DNA of 64,000 nucleotides from Aquimarina brevivitae (GCF_004216895.1 NZ_SGXE01000001.1:992001-1056000); one strand, 5' to 3'; positions 44,455 through 54,119 are shown, counted from the first letter of the stretch. Notes: generated by a model from the letters alone, not told the origin. Made by a program: numbers and translations.

Positions 44455-45699
44455 TTAACCACTTGTGGGTAATTTTCTACTTTTTTGCCAATATATTAAT
44501 AAAGCTAAACTTACTATAGCAGCTACAGATATTCCAAAAATCAGTCCAATGCTTTTAGCTTCATAAAAACGCTGGTTCAAGAATTCAAAGAAGACCGAGG
44601 TTACTTTTGACGGGATAAATATCAGGCTAATCATTATTGTCAGATATTTTGGATTAGCATATTTGGTAATAACTGAATATACAATAGGGATGATATGAAT
44701 TTGAGCAATGGACAAACATAAGGCTGAGATGATATAGAATGGTAAATGGTTTGAAGTACTGCTTTCTGGTATAAAGAATAAGGTTGTTAACGCTACACCA
44801 GCAAGTACAAAACTTACTATAATTTTAATGACTTGACGATTATAAATATACAACCATACAAAAGCTGCAATTACTCCAAGGAGGATACTAAAAATTTGGG
44901 ATAAGGTTTGCCAATCAGCCTGAAAGAAGAAAATGGAATGCAATTGATCCAAGCCTAAATTTATTGAAAGTATTGGGAGGTATGCAATTTCATATACACC
45001 CCAAAAAATACCCACTAAGATCATAGCACTGATTACTTTAGCTCCATTTATAGGCTTTTTCTTCATCATAGTAGTCAGGTCAATATCTGGATCAGGATAT
45101 TTTGAGCTGATAATGACGGGTGTAATGGAAGATAAAATCAAAACGGAACAAATTAAGAAAGCAGTTTGATACCCAAAGATTTCAGTTATATACCCTATTG
45201 CCAAAACGCCTACAAAACTACCTAGGATAGTTGCTACATAAAATAAGGTAAAGCCTGCGTCCATTATTTTAGTGTTGTTAAAGTACAACTTTCCATAACT
45301 GGCAATTATATTGGGGGTATAGAGTCCACTACCCAAAACAAGTAAAAATAATCCCGGATAAAGCGTAGCTGAAAGTGATATGGCTAATAATGCTGCACCT
45401 GCAGCCTGAAAATGAACTCCAAAAAAAATACATTTTTTATTACTGAAAAAAAAGTCTCCAAGAAAACCACCAAGAATACCTGAAAACAATATGAGGATTA
45501 GCGTAGATTCATAAACCCTTATCGCTATATCACTGGTCATTTGTATAGTATCCGTAGTCATATATGCAAATAGCAGCATCAGTAAGCCGTGATGTCCTAT
45601 TTGTTCTAAAACCCTTGATTTACTAAGGGAATATGCAGATAATGGATGCTTTTGCTCACTCATCACATTTGTATGATTTGTAGGGTGTCTTTCGTTCAT
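44455..45699 (-). CDS. major facilitator transporter, POT-like
   Basis: This is a 414-residue inner-membrane protein with about twelve predicted helices. GILGGFLGDFFFSNKKCIFFG near residue 75 is the MFS loop 2-3 motif in the form used by proton-dependent oligopeptide transporters. The early EQIGHHGLLMLLFAYM resembles the POT ExxERF region but lacks the full ExxERFxYY. Substrate is therefore uncertain. It is divergent from a universal stress gene, with an FNR-type palindrome in between. Confidence 0.7.
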   Translation of the reverse strand: MNERHPTNHTNVMSEQKHPLSAYSLSKSRVLEQIGHHGLLMLLFAYMTTDTIQMTSDIAIRVYESTLILILFSGILGGFLGDFFFSNKKCIFFGVHFQAAGAALLAISLSATLYPGLFLLVLGSGLYTPNIIASYGKLYFNNTKIMDAGFTLFYVATILGSFVGVLAIGYITEIFGYQTAFLICSVLILSSITPVIISSKYPDPDIDLTTMMKKKPINGAKVISAMILVGIFWGVYEIAYLPILSINLGLDQLHSIFFFQADWQTLSQIFSILLGVIAAFVWLYIYNRQVIKIIVSFVLAGVALTTLFFIPESSTSNHLPFYIISALCLSIAQIHIIPIVYSVITKYANPKYLTIMISLIFIPSKVTSVFFEFLNQRFYEAKSIGLIFGISVAAIVSLALLIYWQKSRKLPTSG

Positions 45700-45766
45700 A
45701 TGGCTTTAATATTGGAAACGTTGAGTAGTAAAAATAAGGGTTTGAAATTTATTTGTTTTCGGTTTA

Positions 45767-45809
45767 TGATATTTATCATAGTTATTGCCCCTTATGATCT
45801 TTAGTTTTG
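45767..45809 (+). promoter_or_regulatory. FNR-type palindrome plus TAnnTTTG promoter
   Basis: TGATATTTATCA (45767-45778) is a TGA-N6-TCA palindrome of the CRP/FNR class. TAGTTTTG (45802-45809) is a -7 element. The palindrome centre is 36.5 bases from the last G, which puts it near -42, the classical activating position. It drives the universal stress gene. Confidence 0.7.
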
Positions 45810-45832
45810 AGTATCAATTTTAAAAAACAAAC

Positions 45833-46678
45833 GTGATGAATAAGATACTTGTACCTGTAGACTTTTCTAAGTATTCTACGGAAGCACTAAAAGTTGCAGC
45901 CCATATAGCAAAAAAACAGAATGCTGAAATTGTTGCCTTACATATGTTGGGTATCACAGAGGCTGTATTGATCAAGAATGAAGAGCAAGAAGTGGCAGAG
46001 GCCATGTATTATATGAAATTGGCAGAAAAGCAATTTGATTCCTTATTACAGGAGGATTTCCTTGCCGATGTAAAAATTACCGAAAGGGTGTTGAACCACA
46101 AAGTATTTAGCGAAATCAATGATTTAGCTACAGAGCTAGATATTGACTTGATTATTATGGGTTCTCATGGTACCACTAATCTAAGAGAAGATGTTTTTAT
46201 TGGTTCCAATACCGAAAAAGTTGTCCGTACCTCCAATGTACCAGTGCTGGTAATTAAGGAAAATGCTGAAGATTTTAAAATGGAATCTGCAGTATTTGCT
46301 TGCGATTTTAAGCTGCCAAGCCTGAAAGCTTATCATAATGCTATCAAATTATTTGAACGTTTTGATATGGATTTCACCCTATTGTACATCAACTTACCGG
46401 GAGAACGATTTAGGAGCAATCTAGAAATTGATGAACGTATCAAAGGCTTTTTGACCAAGGCTGATCCTGAAACGGCAGATGAAGTATTTAAAAAAGTAGT
46501 GTATTGGTGTGATTTTAGTGTAGAAAAAGGAGTTTTTCACTACAGTAACAAAATTAATGCGGATATCATTGCTATCCCAACCCACGGCAGAAGAGGTTTA
46601 GCTCATTTTTTTAGTGGAAGTATAGGAGAGGATATTGCAAATCATGCTACTAAGCCGGTGATCACCTTCAAAATGTAA
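45833..46678 (+). CDS. tandem universal stress protein
   Basis: This is a 281-residue protein of two UspA domains. The first (1-145) begins KILVPVDFSKYSTEALKVA and ends with the nucleotide-binding IIMGSHGTT and EKVVRTSNVPVLVIK. The second (150-281) is more divergent but retains IAIPTHGRRGLAHFFSGSIGEDIA. Tandem Usp proteins are linked to energy or oxygen stress in many bacteria. The FNR-type site upstream supports induction when oxygen is low. Confidence 0.92.
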   Translation: MMNKILVPVDFSKYSTEALKVAAHIAKKQNAEIVALHMLGITEAVLIKNEEQEVAEAMYYMKLAEKQFDSLLQEDFLADVKITERVLNHKVFSEINDLATELDIDLIIMGSHGTTNLREDVFIGSNTEKVVRTSNVPVLVIKENAEDFKMESAVFACDFKLPSLKAYHNAIKLFERFDMDFTLLYINLPGERFRSNLEIDERIKGFLTKADPETADEVFKKVVYWCDFSVEKGVFHYSNKINADIIAIPTHGRRGLAHFFSGSIGEDIANHATKPVITFKM

Positions 46679-46747
46679 AAAAATAAGAGTTTGTGTTTAG
46701 TATAAAGGATCAGAACCGCTTTGCTGAGGTGTGTTTTGGTCCTTTTT

Positions 46748-47446
46748 CTATAGAATACCTAATGCAATTTCAACCATAGTAGAAAAAGTAGTTTCGCGTT
46801 CTTCTGCGGTAGTTTTTTCGCCACTGACTAAGGAATCTGAAATCGTTAAAATCGAAAGTGCTTTTACATTATGCTTAGCGGCAACGGTGTATAGCCCAGC
46901 GGTTTCCATCTCCACGCACAATACGCCAAATTCTGCCCATTTTTGATAGGACAAGGGATCATCTTCATAAAATTCATCAGCAGACAATACATTGCCGGCT
47001 TTTATAGCAATATTATGTTTTTTGGTAAAAGCAATTACTTTTTCAAAAAGTTCAAAATTAGCAGTAGGCGAGTAGTCCGCATTGATAAACCTGGAATTAT
47101 TGATGCCTGAAGTTGAGGAGGCTGCCATAGCAACTACAATATCTCTTAGTTTGATATGAGGCTGATAAGATCCAGCAGAGCCAACCCGTATTAAATTCTT
47201 TGCTCCATAATCGGTAATTAATTCATTGCAGTAAATTAAAGCAGAGGGTATCCCCATACCTGTTCCTTGAACAGAAACTTTTTTTCCTTTATAATTACCC
47301 GTAAATCCAAGCATACCCCGTACTTCAGAGTAACAAACTACCTGATCCAAAAAAGTCTCTGCTATCCATTTCGCTCGTAGTGGATCTCCAGGGAGTAGAA
47401 TAGTTTCAGCGATTTCGCCTTTTTTGGCTGCGATATGAGTACTCAT
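46748..47446 (-). CDS. deoD: purine-nucleoside phosphorylase (hexameric type)
   Basis: Phosphorolysis of purine (deoxy)nucleosides to free base and (deoxy)ribose-1-phosphate. The 232-residue length and the motifs [47 protein letters not shown] and [10 protein letters not shown] are those of the DeoD type. It lies 8 bases downstream of deoC, so the pair forms a deoxynucleoside salvage unit together with the aldolase. Confidence 0.95.
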   Translation of the reverse strand: MSTHIAAKKGEIAETILLPGDPLRAKWIAETFLDQVVCYSEVRGMLGFTGNYKGKKVSVQGTGMGIPSALIYCNELITDYGAKNLIRVGSAGSYQPHIKLRDIVVAMAASSTSGINNSRFINADYSPTANFELFEKVIAFTKKHNIAIKAGNVLSADEFYEDDPLSYQKWAEFGVLCVEMETAGLYTVAAKHNVKALSILTISDSLVSGEKTTAEERETTFSTMVEIALGIL

Positions 47447-47454
47447 ACAAAGCG

Positions 47455-48096
47455 TTATTCGGATAATATTTTAATACCTGATGAGGTTCCAATTCTTTCG
47501 GCTCCGGCTCTGATAAAAGCCACCGCTGTTTCGCGATCTCTAATACCGCCAGAGGCTTTGATTTTAATACGATCGCCTACTTCTTTTTTCATTAATTCCA
47601 CATCTGCTAAGGTGGCTCCACCCGTACCAAAACCGGTAGAGGTTTTAATAAAGTCAGCTCCAGCCTTAATACTTAAATTACAGGCAATTTTTTTTTGTTC
47701 ATCAGTAAGATAGCAATTTTCAAAAATAACTTTCAAGGTACGCTCTTCGATGGCGTTTTTAACCATTCGGATTTCTTCTTCAATTAAGTCATAGTAGCCC
47801 GATTTGAGCATGCCTACATTGAGCACCATATCAATTTCATCCGCACAATCTTGCGCACATTGTTTTGCTTCAAAAGCTTTAACGGATGCTTTTTGAGCCC
47901 CAAATGGAAATCCTACAACAGCACAAACCTTGATATCTGTATTTCTTAACTGACTGTCGGCAAGTGCAGCATAATAGCTATTGACACAAACAGAATAAAA
48001 ATTGTATTGTTTTGCTTCATCACACAAATTTTTGATATCATCTACTGTCGCATTGGGTTTTAATAGGGTGTGATCTATAAATTTACCAAACTCCAT
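47455..48096 (-). CDS. deoC: deoxyribose-phosphate aldolase
   Basis: Cleaves deoxyribose-5-phosphate to glyceraldehyde-3-phosphate and acetaldehyde. [11 protein letters not shown] near the N-terminus and the Schiff-base lysine in [12 protein letters not shown] are diagnostic; [13 protein letters not shown] supplies the second lysine. The length of 213 residues is normal. Gene order trxA-deoC-deoD, with gaps of 2 and 8 bases, indicates one operon. Confidence 0.95.
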   Translation of the reverse strand: MEFGKFIDHTLLKPNATVDDIKNLCDEAKQYNFYSVCVNSYYAALADSQLRNTDIKVCAVVGFPFGAQKASVKAFEAKQCAQDCADEIDMVLNVGMLKSGYYDLIEEEIRMVKNAIEERTLKVIFENCYLTDEQKKIACNLSIKAGADFIKTSTGFGTGGATLADVELMKKEVGDRIKIKASGGIRDRETAVAFIRAGAERIGTSSGIKILSE

Positions 48097-48098
48097 AA

Positions 48099-48398
48099 TT
48101 AATGGTAACTGTTAATGACTTCTACAATTTGCTGTTTTTGTAATACGCCTGATTGGCGCCACAATTGTTTGCCGTTTTTAAATAACAACATCGTGGGTAC
48201 ACCTCTTACTTGAAATTTGCCAGCGAGATCTTGATTTTTATCGACATCTACTTTTATGATCTTAATTTGATTACCAAGATCATCTTTAACTTCCTTTAGA
48301 ATCGGAGCAAGCATTTTACAGGGACCACACCAATCCGCATAAAAATCGACCAGCACCGGTTTATCTGAATTTATAATATTTGAAAAACTATCTTTCAT
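48099..48398 (-). CDS. trxA: thioredoxin
   Basis: This is a 99-residue cytosolic thioredoxin. The active site is FYADWCGPCKMLAPI, and the cis-proline loop is VRGVPTMLLFKNGK. There is no signal peptide. It is the first gene of a unit with deoC and deoD, which is an odd association that may be due only to co-transcription. Confidence 0.95.
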   Translation of the reverse strand: MKDSFSNIINSDKPVLVDFYADWCGPCKMLAPILKEVKDDLGNQIKIIKVDVDKNQDLAGKFQVRGVPTMLLFKNGKQLWRQSGVLQKQQIVEVINSYH

Positions 48399-48507
48399 AA
48401 TTTTATTTGCGGTTTGTTACTAAAGTTAGGTAACTCTAAGCAAACTTGTAAAGGTTATGAATCAAAATTAGTTGTTTTTAAGAATAAAATAACGAATAAT
48501 ACTTAGG

Positions 48508-49395
48508 TTAACTTACCACTGGCTCGTTGTTATATGCCTTTATAATGGGTAATAATTCTTTGATAGGGATGCTAACATAATAAGTTCCGGTGTAGGAAGG
48601 ACAAATGACGCAGTCATCAAAATAATAAAGAATAGCATCATCTTTAATGACAAAATTATTTTGATAGACTTCAAAATCTCCTTGCGAAATTTCCCAGCAG
48701 TTGTAATACAAATTGCCTTTTTCAATTTCAGCGGTGATAATCTCATTAATCTTATTGAAAACGACACTTTGAGAATTTGGCTTAAAGAAATCATCGAACT
48801 CGATGAATTCTCCTTTTTCTAAATCATAGTTAATACAATCAAAACTATAGGTACTGTTTTTCATACCTGCATAGTAATTTTCTTTATAAATTAACACACT
48901 AAGTAGGTCGTTTTTTGATTGATATACCTTGTAATCTATATATCGTTTATCTTTTTGGATAGCACCGTTGATAGAATCGCAAAGCATTTCTTTATCATCT
49001 AATAAATCATTTTCTGTGGCTTCTATATTTAGATATTTTTTTTGTACATAATCATTGAATGTAGCGTATTGTTTATTGTTTGCTTCATTGAGATTAGGAT
49101 ACCTATAGTCAATAATATAAAAGTCACTTTCTTTAAAAAAGCTCTTATCTACAATAATATCTTGCAGGTTAAGTTTGTCATCTTTTGCTTTAATAAGTAT
49201 TTCTTTTTTAATAGCCTTTGTTTTTTCTTGATCGTACTCCAGGCTTTCTTCTGAAAAATAATTTTCAGTTTTGTTTGAGGAATCTTGTTCTACAAGTTTT
49301 GGTTCTTCTTTATGCTCTTCTTGTTTGCTATCCGATTGTTGATTGCCACAAGAAACCAGTGTCAAAGCTAAGAGGGTTACTATATAGTATTTCAT
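48508..49395 (-). CDS. lipoprotein with DUF4163/DUF3298 (RsiV-like) region
   Basis: This is a 295-residue predicted lipoprotein (LTLVSCGNQQ, Cys16). A charged low-complexity linker (about 20-70) precedes the body. The central YKENYYAGMKNSTYSFDCINYDLEKGEFIEFDDFFKP and the C-terminal KDDAILYYFDDCVICPSYTGTYYVSIPIKEL match the DUF4163-DUF3298 pattern seen in RsiV-type anti-sigma factors and lipoproteins. There is no anti-sigma helix or sigma-factor neighbour here. A stand-alone envelope role is likely, but its nature is unknown. Confidence 0.7.
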   Translation of the reverse strand: MKYYIVTLLALTLVSCGNQQSDSKQEEHKEEPKLVEQDSSNKTENYFSEESLEYDQEKTKAIKKEILIKAKDDKLNLQDIIVDKSFFKESDFYIIDYRYPNLNEANNKQYATFNDYVQKKYLNIEATENDLLDDKEMLCDSINGAIQKDKRYIDYKVYQSKNDLLSVLIYKENYYAGMKNSTYSFDCINYDLEKGEFIEFDDFFKPNSQSVVFNKINEIITAEIEKGNLYYNCWEISQGDFEVYQNNFVIKDDAILYYFDDCVICPSYTGTYYVSIPIKELLPIIKAYNNEPVVS

Positions 49396-49476
49396 AAATT
49401 TATAGTTTTAGGTATAGTATAAAAATACTACACATTTCAGTTCTTATCTATGATTTTAATCACATTTTACACAAAA

Positions 49477-49500
49477 AAAGACGGAAATATTTCCGTCTTT
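49477..49500 (-). terminator. rho-independent terminator
   Basis: A perfect inverted repeat AAAGACGGAAAT / ATTTCCGTCTTT followed on the minus strand by a T-run, 28 bases beyond the stop codon of the 94-residue membrane protein. Confidence 0.9.
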
Positions 49501-49528
49501 CTCCTCCTAATCAAAATCGCGAATGATT

Positions 49529-49813
49529 TTAAAAAAGCATATTTCCAGAAAAAATTATCAAGTTAGTTATAACGCTCAATACTAATAAGTCAAATACAAC
49601 TTTTGGTTTTTGAACGGTTAATATGGCTGCATTATGAGCACTACATACGACAACGCTTAGAAATACCATAAACATTTGTAGTAGATTATGACCATTCATT
49701 AAGGTTGCCATAATTGCGATGGATCCCAAACAGGTAGAAACGATGATTGCTAAAGCGGAGTATCCAATGTAATTTTCGGTAAAGTCAGTGCTTAATTTTG
49801 TATACAGTGTCAT
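49529..49813 (-). CDS. unidentified 94-residue membrane protein
   Basis: This is a small hydrophobic protein with three predicted helices (about 16-36, 42-64, 70-92). I do not recognise a family. It is transcribed from its own promoter with an FNR-type palindrome upstream and has its own terminator, so it is a real single gene that probably responds to oxygen. It may belong to the oxidase/stress regulon around it. Confidence 0.6.
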   Translation of the reverse strand: MTLYTKLSTDFTENYIGYSALAIIVSTCLGSIAIMATLMNGHNLLQMFMVFLSVVVCSAHNAAILTVQKPKVVFDLLVLSVITNLIIFSGNMLF

Positions 49814-49838
49814 AATTATATCTTTTTGAATTATGATG

Positions 49839-49881
49839 TAAAACTACACTTTGGAGAGCTCTTAAAATATGATAAAAATCA
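49839..49881 (-). promoter_or_regulatory. FNR-type palindrome with near-consensus -7 element
   Basis: TGATAAAAATCA (49870-49881) is the CRP/FNR-type palindrome. On the minus strand, TAGTTTTA at 49839-49846 is one base off TAnnTTTG. The centre-to-promoter distance is again 36.5 bases. It controls the 94-residue membrane protein. Confidence 0.6.
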
Positions 49882-49895
49882 TACTTAAACGATTT

Positions 49896-50192
49896 TTAAT
49901 CTTCGTATAAACGAAGTCTGTTTTTTAAGGTAATTACTTCATTTTGTATCTCTTCTACCTGGCGCAATAATCGCATGATTACTTCTACACCTTCGAGATT
50001 TATGTCTAAATCTTGATGTAATAATACAATTTTTTCAAGTTTGGGTAATTCCTCTTGATGGAGATAGTACTCCTTTGAATTTGTGGTAATTATTTCTATC
50101 AACCCATAACGTTGCAACGTATTTATGAATTCTATTTCAACTTGATGTTGATTACAGAATTGAGTGATAGAAACCAAATATTCTTTGCTCAT
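49896..50192 (-). CDS. cbpM: chaperone modulator CbpM
   Basis: This is a 98-residue MerR-like protein that binds and inhibits the DnaJ homologue CbpA. Segments YLVSITQFCNQHQVEIEFINTLQRYGLIEI and LEKIVLLHQDLDINLEGVEVIMRLLRQVEEIQNEV show the family pattern of a winged-helix head plus helical hook. It lies 11 bases downstream of the DnaJ-like gene, the conserved cbpA-cbpM order. Confidence 0.85.
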   Translation of the reverse strand: MSKEYLVSITQFCNQHQVEIEFINTLQRYGLIEIITTNSKEYYLHQEELPKLEKIVLLHQDLDINLEGVEVIMRLLRQVEEIQNEVITLKNRLRLYED

Positions 50193-50203
50193 GGCATTAC
50201 TAT

Positions 50204-51094
50204 TTAAAGTTTAGCTAATTTTTTAAATAAGTCCCTCTGCTCTTGTGACAAGGAGGTAGGTAGGTTAACCTTATAGGTTATATAGAGGTCTCCAAACTGA
50301 CCTTCCTTTTTATACACCGGAAATCCCTTGCCCTTTAGCTTTACCTTACTGTCATTTTGAGTCCCCGGTTTTACGGCTAGCTTAACTTTACCACTAAGTG
50401 TATCAATCGTAATGTCTCCTCCTAATACAGCGGTATATAGATCAATCTCTTTTGTTAGGTATAGATTAGATTTGTCACGTTTAAATGGAGTATTGTTTGC
50501 AATGACAAAAGTCAGGTATAGATCCCCATTGGGACCACCACCCATACCTGGTCCTCCATGTCCTTTTATTTTAATAGTCTGTCCGTTTTCTACTCCAGCA
50601 GGAATCGTAATACGTATGTTTTTATTGTTTATGGTTAGGGTTCTTTTATGCGTAGTTAACACCTCCATAAGATCAAGGTGAAGCTCTGCATTATAATCTT
50701 CTCCTCTAAATTTTGCCTGTCTGCTACGATAGCTTCGCTTACCTCCGCCAAACATACTTTCAAAGAAATCCGAAAAATCACCTTCACCAAAATTACTGTG
50801 AAATTCTGATCTACCTTGCTGTCCTTGATATTGTCTACGGGATTGCTTCGCTCTTTCAAACTCTTCTGCGTGTTGCCAATCCTTTCCGTACTGATCGTAT
50901 TTTTTACGATTTTCAGGATTGGCTAATACCTCATGTGCTTCATTAATTTCTTTAAATTTCTTTTCAGCTTCTGAGTTATTTGGATTTAAATCCGGATGGT
51001 ATTTTCGAGCTAGTTTGCGATAGGCTTTTTTAATATCTGCTTCAGTAGCATCTTTGTTGATACCTAAAACTTTGTAATAATCAATGTAATCCAT
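50204..51094 (-). CDS. cbpA: DnaJ-type co-chaperone (CbpA)
   Basis: This is a 296-residue class B Hsp40. The N-terminal J domain has [33 protein letters not shown] with the HPD tripeptide. A Gly/Arg-rich linker (about 85-125) follows, then two C-terminal substrate-binding domains, with no zinc-finger cysteines. It would stimulate DnaK ATPase. With cbpM and the upstream TerB-like gene it forms a three-gene unit, upstream of which lies an FNR-type palindrome. Confidence 0.93.
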   Translation of the reverse strand: MDYIDYYKVLGINKDATEADIKKAYRKLARKYHPDLNPNNSEAEKKFKEINEAHEVLANPENRKKYDQYGKDWQHAEEFERAKQSRRQYQGQQGRSEFHSNFGEGDFSDFFESMFGGGKRSYRSRQAKFRGEDYNAELHLDLMEVLTTHKRTLTINNKNIRITIPAGVENGQTIKIKGHGGPGMGGGPNGDLYLTFVIANNTPFKRDKSNLYLTKEIDLYTAVLGGDITIDTLSGKVKLAVKPGTQNDSKVKLKGKGFPVYKKEGQFGDLYITYKVNLPTSLSQEQRDLFKKLAKL

Positions 51095-51112
51095 AAATAG
51101 AACTAAAGCTTA

Positions 51113-51520
51113 TTATTGTTGAAATAATAGGTGTAAGTTGGCTAACATGGCGAGTTCTGATTTATTCTTACCACTAAAGGAAGCAGCAATAGCATCACAG
51201 GTTTGTCTTATTTTAGTTTTAATAGCAGTACTAAAAAACTCTTGATGCGTTACATAGTAATCTTTAAAATCTTGAAAAGCTTCTTGAGCTTTTGTACCCT
51301 CGTTGTCTAGCCAATCAAAAACGGATTCAATTTGAAAAGCCGTGTCTGAACCAAATTCATCTGTATCTTGTTTAATCGGCACCCATTCTTTAGTGACTAA
51401 TTTTTTTAATGCATCTACCTCTGTTTTTCTGACTACCTTATCGGCAGCTGCCATGGCATAAAACAGTTTACCCAGGTTTTCATAGAATGTAACAGGAATA
51501 TTTTTTGCGGTTGTGTCCAT
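51113..51520 (-). CDS. TerB-like small protein
   Basis: This is a 135-residue all-helical protein. The phrase LGKLFYAMAAADKVVRKTEVDALKKLV is the usual start of a TerB-like (tellurite-resistance/DjlA-type) domain with its acidic turn. It is 18 bases upstream of cbpA. DjlA-type proteins combine TerB and J domains, so a separate TerB protein next to a J protein is a sensible functional pairing. The exact role is unknown. Confidence 0.65.
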   Translation of the reverse strand: MDTTAKNIPVTFYENLGKLFYAMAAADKVVRKTEVDALKKLVTKEWVPIKQDTDEFGSDTAFQIESVFDWLDNEGTKAQEAFQDFKDYYVTHQEFFSTAIKTKIRQTCDAIAASFSGKNKSELAMLANLHLLFQQ

Positions 51521-51650
51521 AAGTATAGTTTTATTGAGTTAAAGCTTACAGTAATTAGTAACCACTACTACTTAGTAGTAAGATACTAACTAGTGTTTTT
51601 TTGAGTGCTTAATTTTTCGTTAAAGTACATCCTTGGTTTATCTGAAACAA

Positions 51651-51662
51651 TGACGATCATCA
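51651..51662. promoter_or_regulatory. FNR-type site between TerB-cbpA-cbpM and the PAS kinase
   Basis: TGACGATCATCA is a TGA-N6-TCA palindrome in the divergent region. On the minus strand the sequence at 51620-51627 (TACTTTAA) sits at exactly the same 36.5-base offset, but matches TAnnTTTG at only 6 of 8 positions. On the plus strand the promoter match is not precise. Confidence 0.45.
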
Positions 51663-51747
51663 TATTTCGATTTCAATACTTTGCTAACTTTTTGTAGGTG
51701 TTTTAAAAAAAATCGATATTAGTGCAGTAATACGTATTACTTATAAT

Positions 51748-52974
51748 ATGCTAAAAGCCCAGGACAATACATTTAACATTCTCTCTGAGGCGATCTCCGA
51801 AGGGGTTGTGGTCGTTGACAAAAATCAGGTTATTGTGGTGGCAAATGCTTCTGTTTTAGAGATGTTTGGTTATTCAGAAAATGAATTGATAGGCAAAAAT
51901 TTAGATGTATTAATTCCTAAAAAATACAAGCCGTCTCATAGCAAAAATGTCGATAATTTTGTACGCGAGGGGCAAAAACGCCAGATGGCTCACGGTAGAA
52001 ATTTATATGGTAAGAAGAAGGATGGTGCTGTTTTTCCTGTTGAGGCGGGTTTAAACCCTTTTGTTATTGAGGGAGAGAAATATGTGATGGCATTGGTATC
52101 AGACATTACCCTGCGGAAAAAACAAGAGGAGAAAATTCAAAATCTCAATCAAGAGTTAGAAGAAAAAGTACAGCAGAGAACTAAAGCACTTCATAAAACG
52201 ATTACAGACTTAGAAGATGAGGTGGTTTTACGCAAGGAAGCTGAAGCACGTGCTCAAGAATCTTTACAAAAGGAAAGAGAACTCAATGAATTAAAGACAA
52301 AGTTTTTGTCGCTGGTCTCTCATGAATTTAAAACCCCGCTTAGTGGTATCCTTACTTCAGCTACACTAGTCGGTAAATATACCGCCGAGAAACAACAAGA
52401 AAAACGAGAAAAACATCTCAATACCATAAAGAGCAAGGTAAAGTATCTTAATACTATTTTAAATGATTTTTTATCCATAGAGCGCTTAGAAACAGGAAAA
52501 GTAACCTACAAGTACAGTACGTTTCCGTTGAGTAAGGTGGTTAATGAAGTGGTATATGATGCTAATATGTTACTTAAAGATGGTCAACGTATCAATTACC
52601 CAGACGATATTGATGAATGTATCATTGAGTTTGACGAAAAGATTTTGGAATTGATACTGTCTAATTTAATTAATAATGCCATAAAATACTCTGCCGAGCA
52701 TACATCCATAGATCTCAATGTAAGAACAGAGCAGGATAAATTATACTTTAGTGTAAAGGATCAGGGTATTGGTATACCAAAAGAAGAACAAAAATATATA
52801 TTCAATAGATATTTCAGAGCAGAGAATGCTTTGCTTAATCAAGGAACAGGAATAGGACTTAATATCGTAAAGACGCACCTCGAAAATTTAGGGGGAGCCA
52901 TATCTTTTAGTAGTAAGCAGGGAGAAGGATCTACTTTTACCATTCAAGTTCCAATCCATCAAAATCCAAAGTAA
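51748..52974 (+). CDS. PAS-domain sensor histidine kinase
   Basis: This is a 408-residue soluble kinase. A PAS domain (about 8-115: SEGVVVVDKNQVIVVANASVLEMFGYSENELIGKN) is followed by a coiled coil (about 125-185). The HisKA box has KFLSLVSHEFKTPLSGIL, and the HATPase domain has LILSNLINNAIKYS, VKDQGIGIP and GTGIGLNIVKTHL. No membrane helix is seen. The PAS type resembles FixL-like redox or gas sensors, but no haem histidine can be assigned with confidence. It is five bases upstream of the receiver-CRP fusion gene, its evident partner. Confidence 0.92.
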   Translation: MLKAQDNTFNILSEAISEGVVVVDKNQVIVVANASVLEMFGYSENELIGKNLDVLIPKKYKPSHSKNVDNFVREGQKRQMAHGRNLYGKKKDGAVFPVEAGLNPFVIEGEKYVMALVSDITLRKKQEEKIQNLNQELEEKVQQRTKALHKTITDLEDEVVLRKEAEARAQESLQKERELNELKTKFLSLVSHEFKTPLSGILTSATLVGKYTAEKQQEKREKHLNTIKSKVKYLNTILNDFLSIERLETGKVTYKYSTFPLSKVVNEVVYDANMLLKDGQRINYPDDIDECIIEFDEKILELILSNLINNAIKYSAEHTSIDLNVRTEQDKLYFSVKDQGIGIPKEEQKYIFNRYFRAENALLNQGTGIGLNIVKTHLENLGGAISFSSKQGEGSTFTIQVPIHQNPK

Positions 52975-52978
52975 CCAA

Positions 52979-54034
52979 ATGAAAACGATACTTTTAATCG
53001 AAGATGATACGGCCTTAAGAGAAAACACAGCAGAGCTTTTAGAATTATCCGAGTATGAAGTAATTACTGCACCTAATGGAAAGTTAGGGATTGAACAAGC
53101 CAAAGCACATCTACCAGATGTTATCGTCTGTGATATCATGATGCCAGAAATTGATGGATACGGAGTTTTAGAAGCATTGGCCCTCGATAAAAAAACCAGT
53201 TATATCCCATTTATTTTCTTATCCGCAAAAACGGAACATAAAGAAATACGAAAAGGAATGGATATGGGTGCAGACGATTACCTTACCAAGCCTTTTGATG
53301 AGGAAGAACTAATAAGCGCAATAGAAAGTCGATTGGCTAAATCAAAATTATTAAAAGATGTAGTACAGGGCGCTTCTAAATCTATTCAATCCGAGGATGA
53401 GGAGCATTTGCGAAGCTTACACGAGCTCAAGATTTTTTTTGATGATTATGGCACTATTACTAGCTATAAAAAAGGTGAAATGGTATATAAAGAAGGAGAC
53501 CATTCTAATAATGTCTTTTTAATTCTAAACGGGGTTATCAAGTCACATAAAATGGACGAAAATGGTAAGGAGTTAATCACAGCACTTTATAAAGCTGATG
53601 ATTTCTTAGGATTTACCTCATTTATGGATAATACGCCTTACCAAGAGTCTGCTACAGCTGTTGAACAAACAACCCTGGCAGCAGTTTCTAAAAAAGATTT
53701 AAAGGATATTTTAGAAAAGAGTAAAAATGTGTCTTTAGAATTTATGGAGCTTTTAACCGACAATTTATCGGGTGTAAAGGACCAACTACTACAAATGGCC
53801 TATAGCTCTGTACGAAAGAAAACCGCAAAAACAATACTTCAATTTGCTGAAGTGCTCAATAAAAAACCGGAGGATGGTATTAAAATCTCCAGAAGTGATT
53901 TAGCTAGTGTTGCTGGTATCGCTACAGAAAGCCTAATACGAACATTGTCAAGCTTTAAAAAGGAGCAATTAATTGATATTGAGGGCAGAAATATAAAGAT
54001 TTTAGATCTAGAAAAACTTCAGCAGTTGGAATAG
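52979..54034 (+). CDS. response regulator fused to a CRP/FNR-type DNA-binding module
   Basis: This is a 351-residue fusion. The receiver domain (1-120) has acidic pocket residues 8-10, phospho-acceptor Asp52 (VIVCDIMMPEIDG) and lysine in LTKPF. A cyclic-nucleotide-binding-like beta-roll (about 150-265: YKKGEMVYKEGDHSNNVFLILNGV) follows. The C-terminal winged helix has ISRSDLASVAGIATESLIRTLSSFKKE, in which E and R keep the spacing of the FNR/CRP bases-contacting residues. It lacks FNR-type cysteines, so phosphorylation by the adjacent PAS kinase would replace direct oxygen sensing. It is the obvious candidate reader of the TGA-N6-TCA sites nearby. Confidence 0.9.
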   Translation: MKTILLIEDDTALRENTAELLELSEYEVITAPNGKLGIEQAKAHLPDVIVCDIMMPEIDGYGVLEALALDKKTSYIPFIFLSAKTEHKEIRKGMDMGADDYLTKPFDEEELISAIESRLAKSKLLKDVVQGASKSIQSEDEEHLRSLHELKIFFDDYGTITSYKKGEMVYKEGDHSNNVFLILNGVIKSHKMDENGKELITALYKADDFLGFTSFMDNTPYQESATAVEQTTLAAVSKKDLKDILEKSKNVSLEFMELLTDNLSGVKDQLLQMAYSSVRKKTAKTILQFAEVLNKKPEDGIKISRSDLASVAGIATESLIRTLSSFKKEQLIDIEGRNIKILDLEKLQQLE

Positions 54035-54052
54035 CAGCTTAATGTGGTAAAC

Positions 54053-54095
54053 TGACTTTTGTCATTTTTTAACAATACCTACTACAATATTTTTG
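54053..54095 (+). promoter_or_regulatory. FNR-type palindrome plus TAnnTTTG promoter
   Basis: TGACTTTTGTCA (54053-54064) is a CRP/FNR-type palindrome. TATTTTTG (54088-54095) is the -7 element, with the same 36.5-base centre-to-G spacing as at the other sites. It drives the universal stress-hemN unit. Confidence 0.7.
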
Positions 54096-54119
54096 TGGTA
54101 ATTAGAGAAAGTGGTATTG

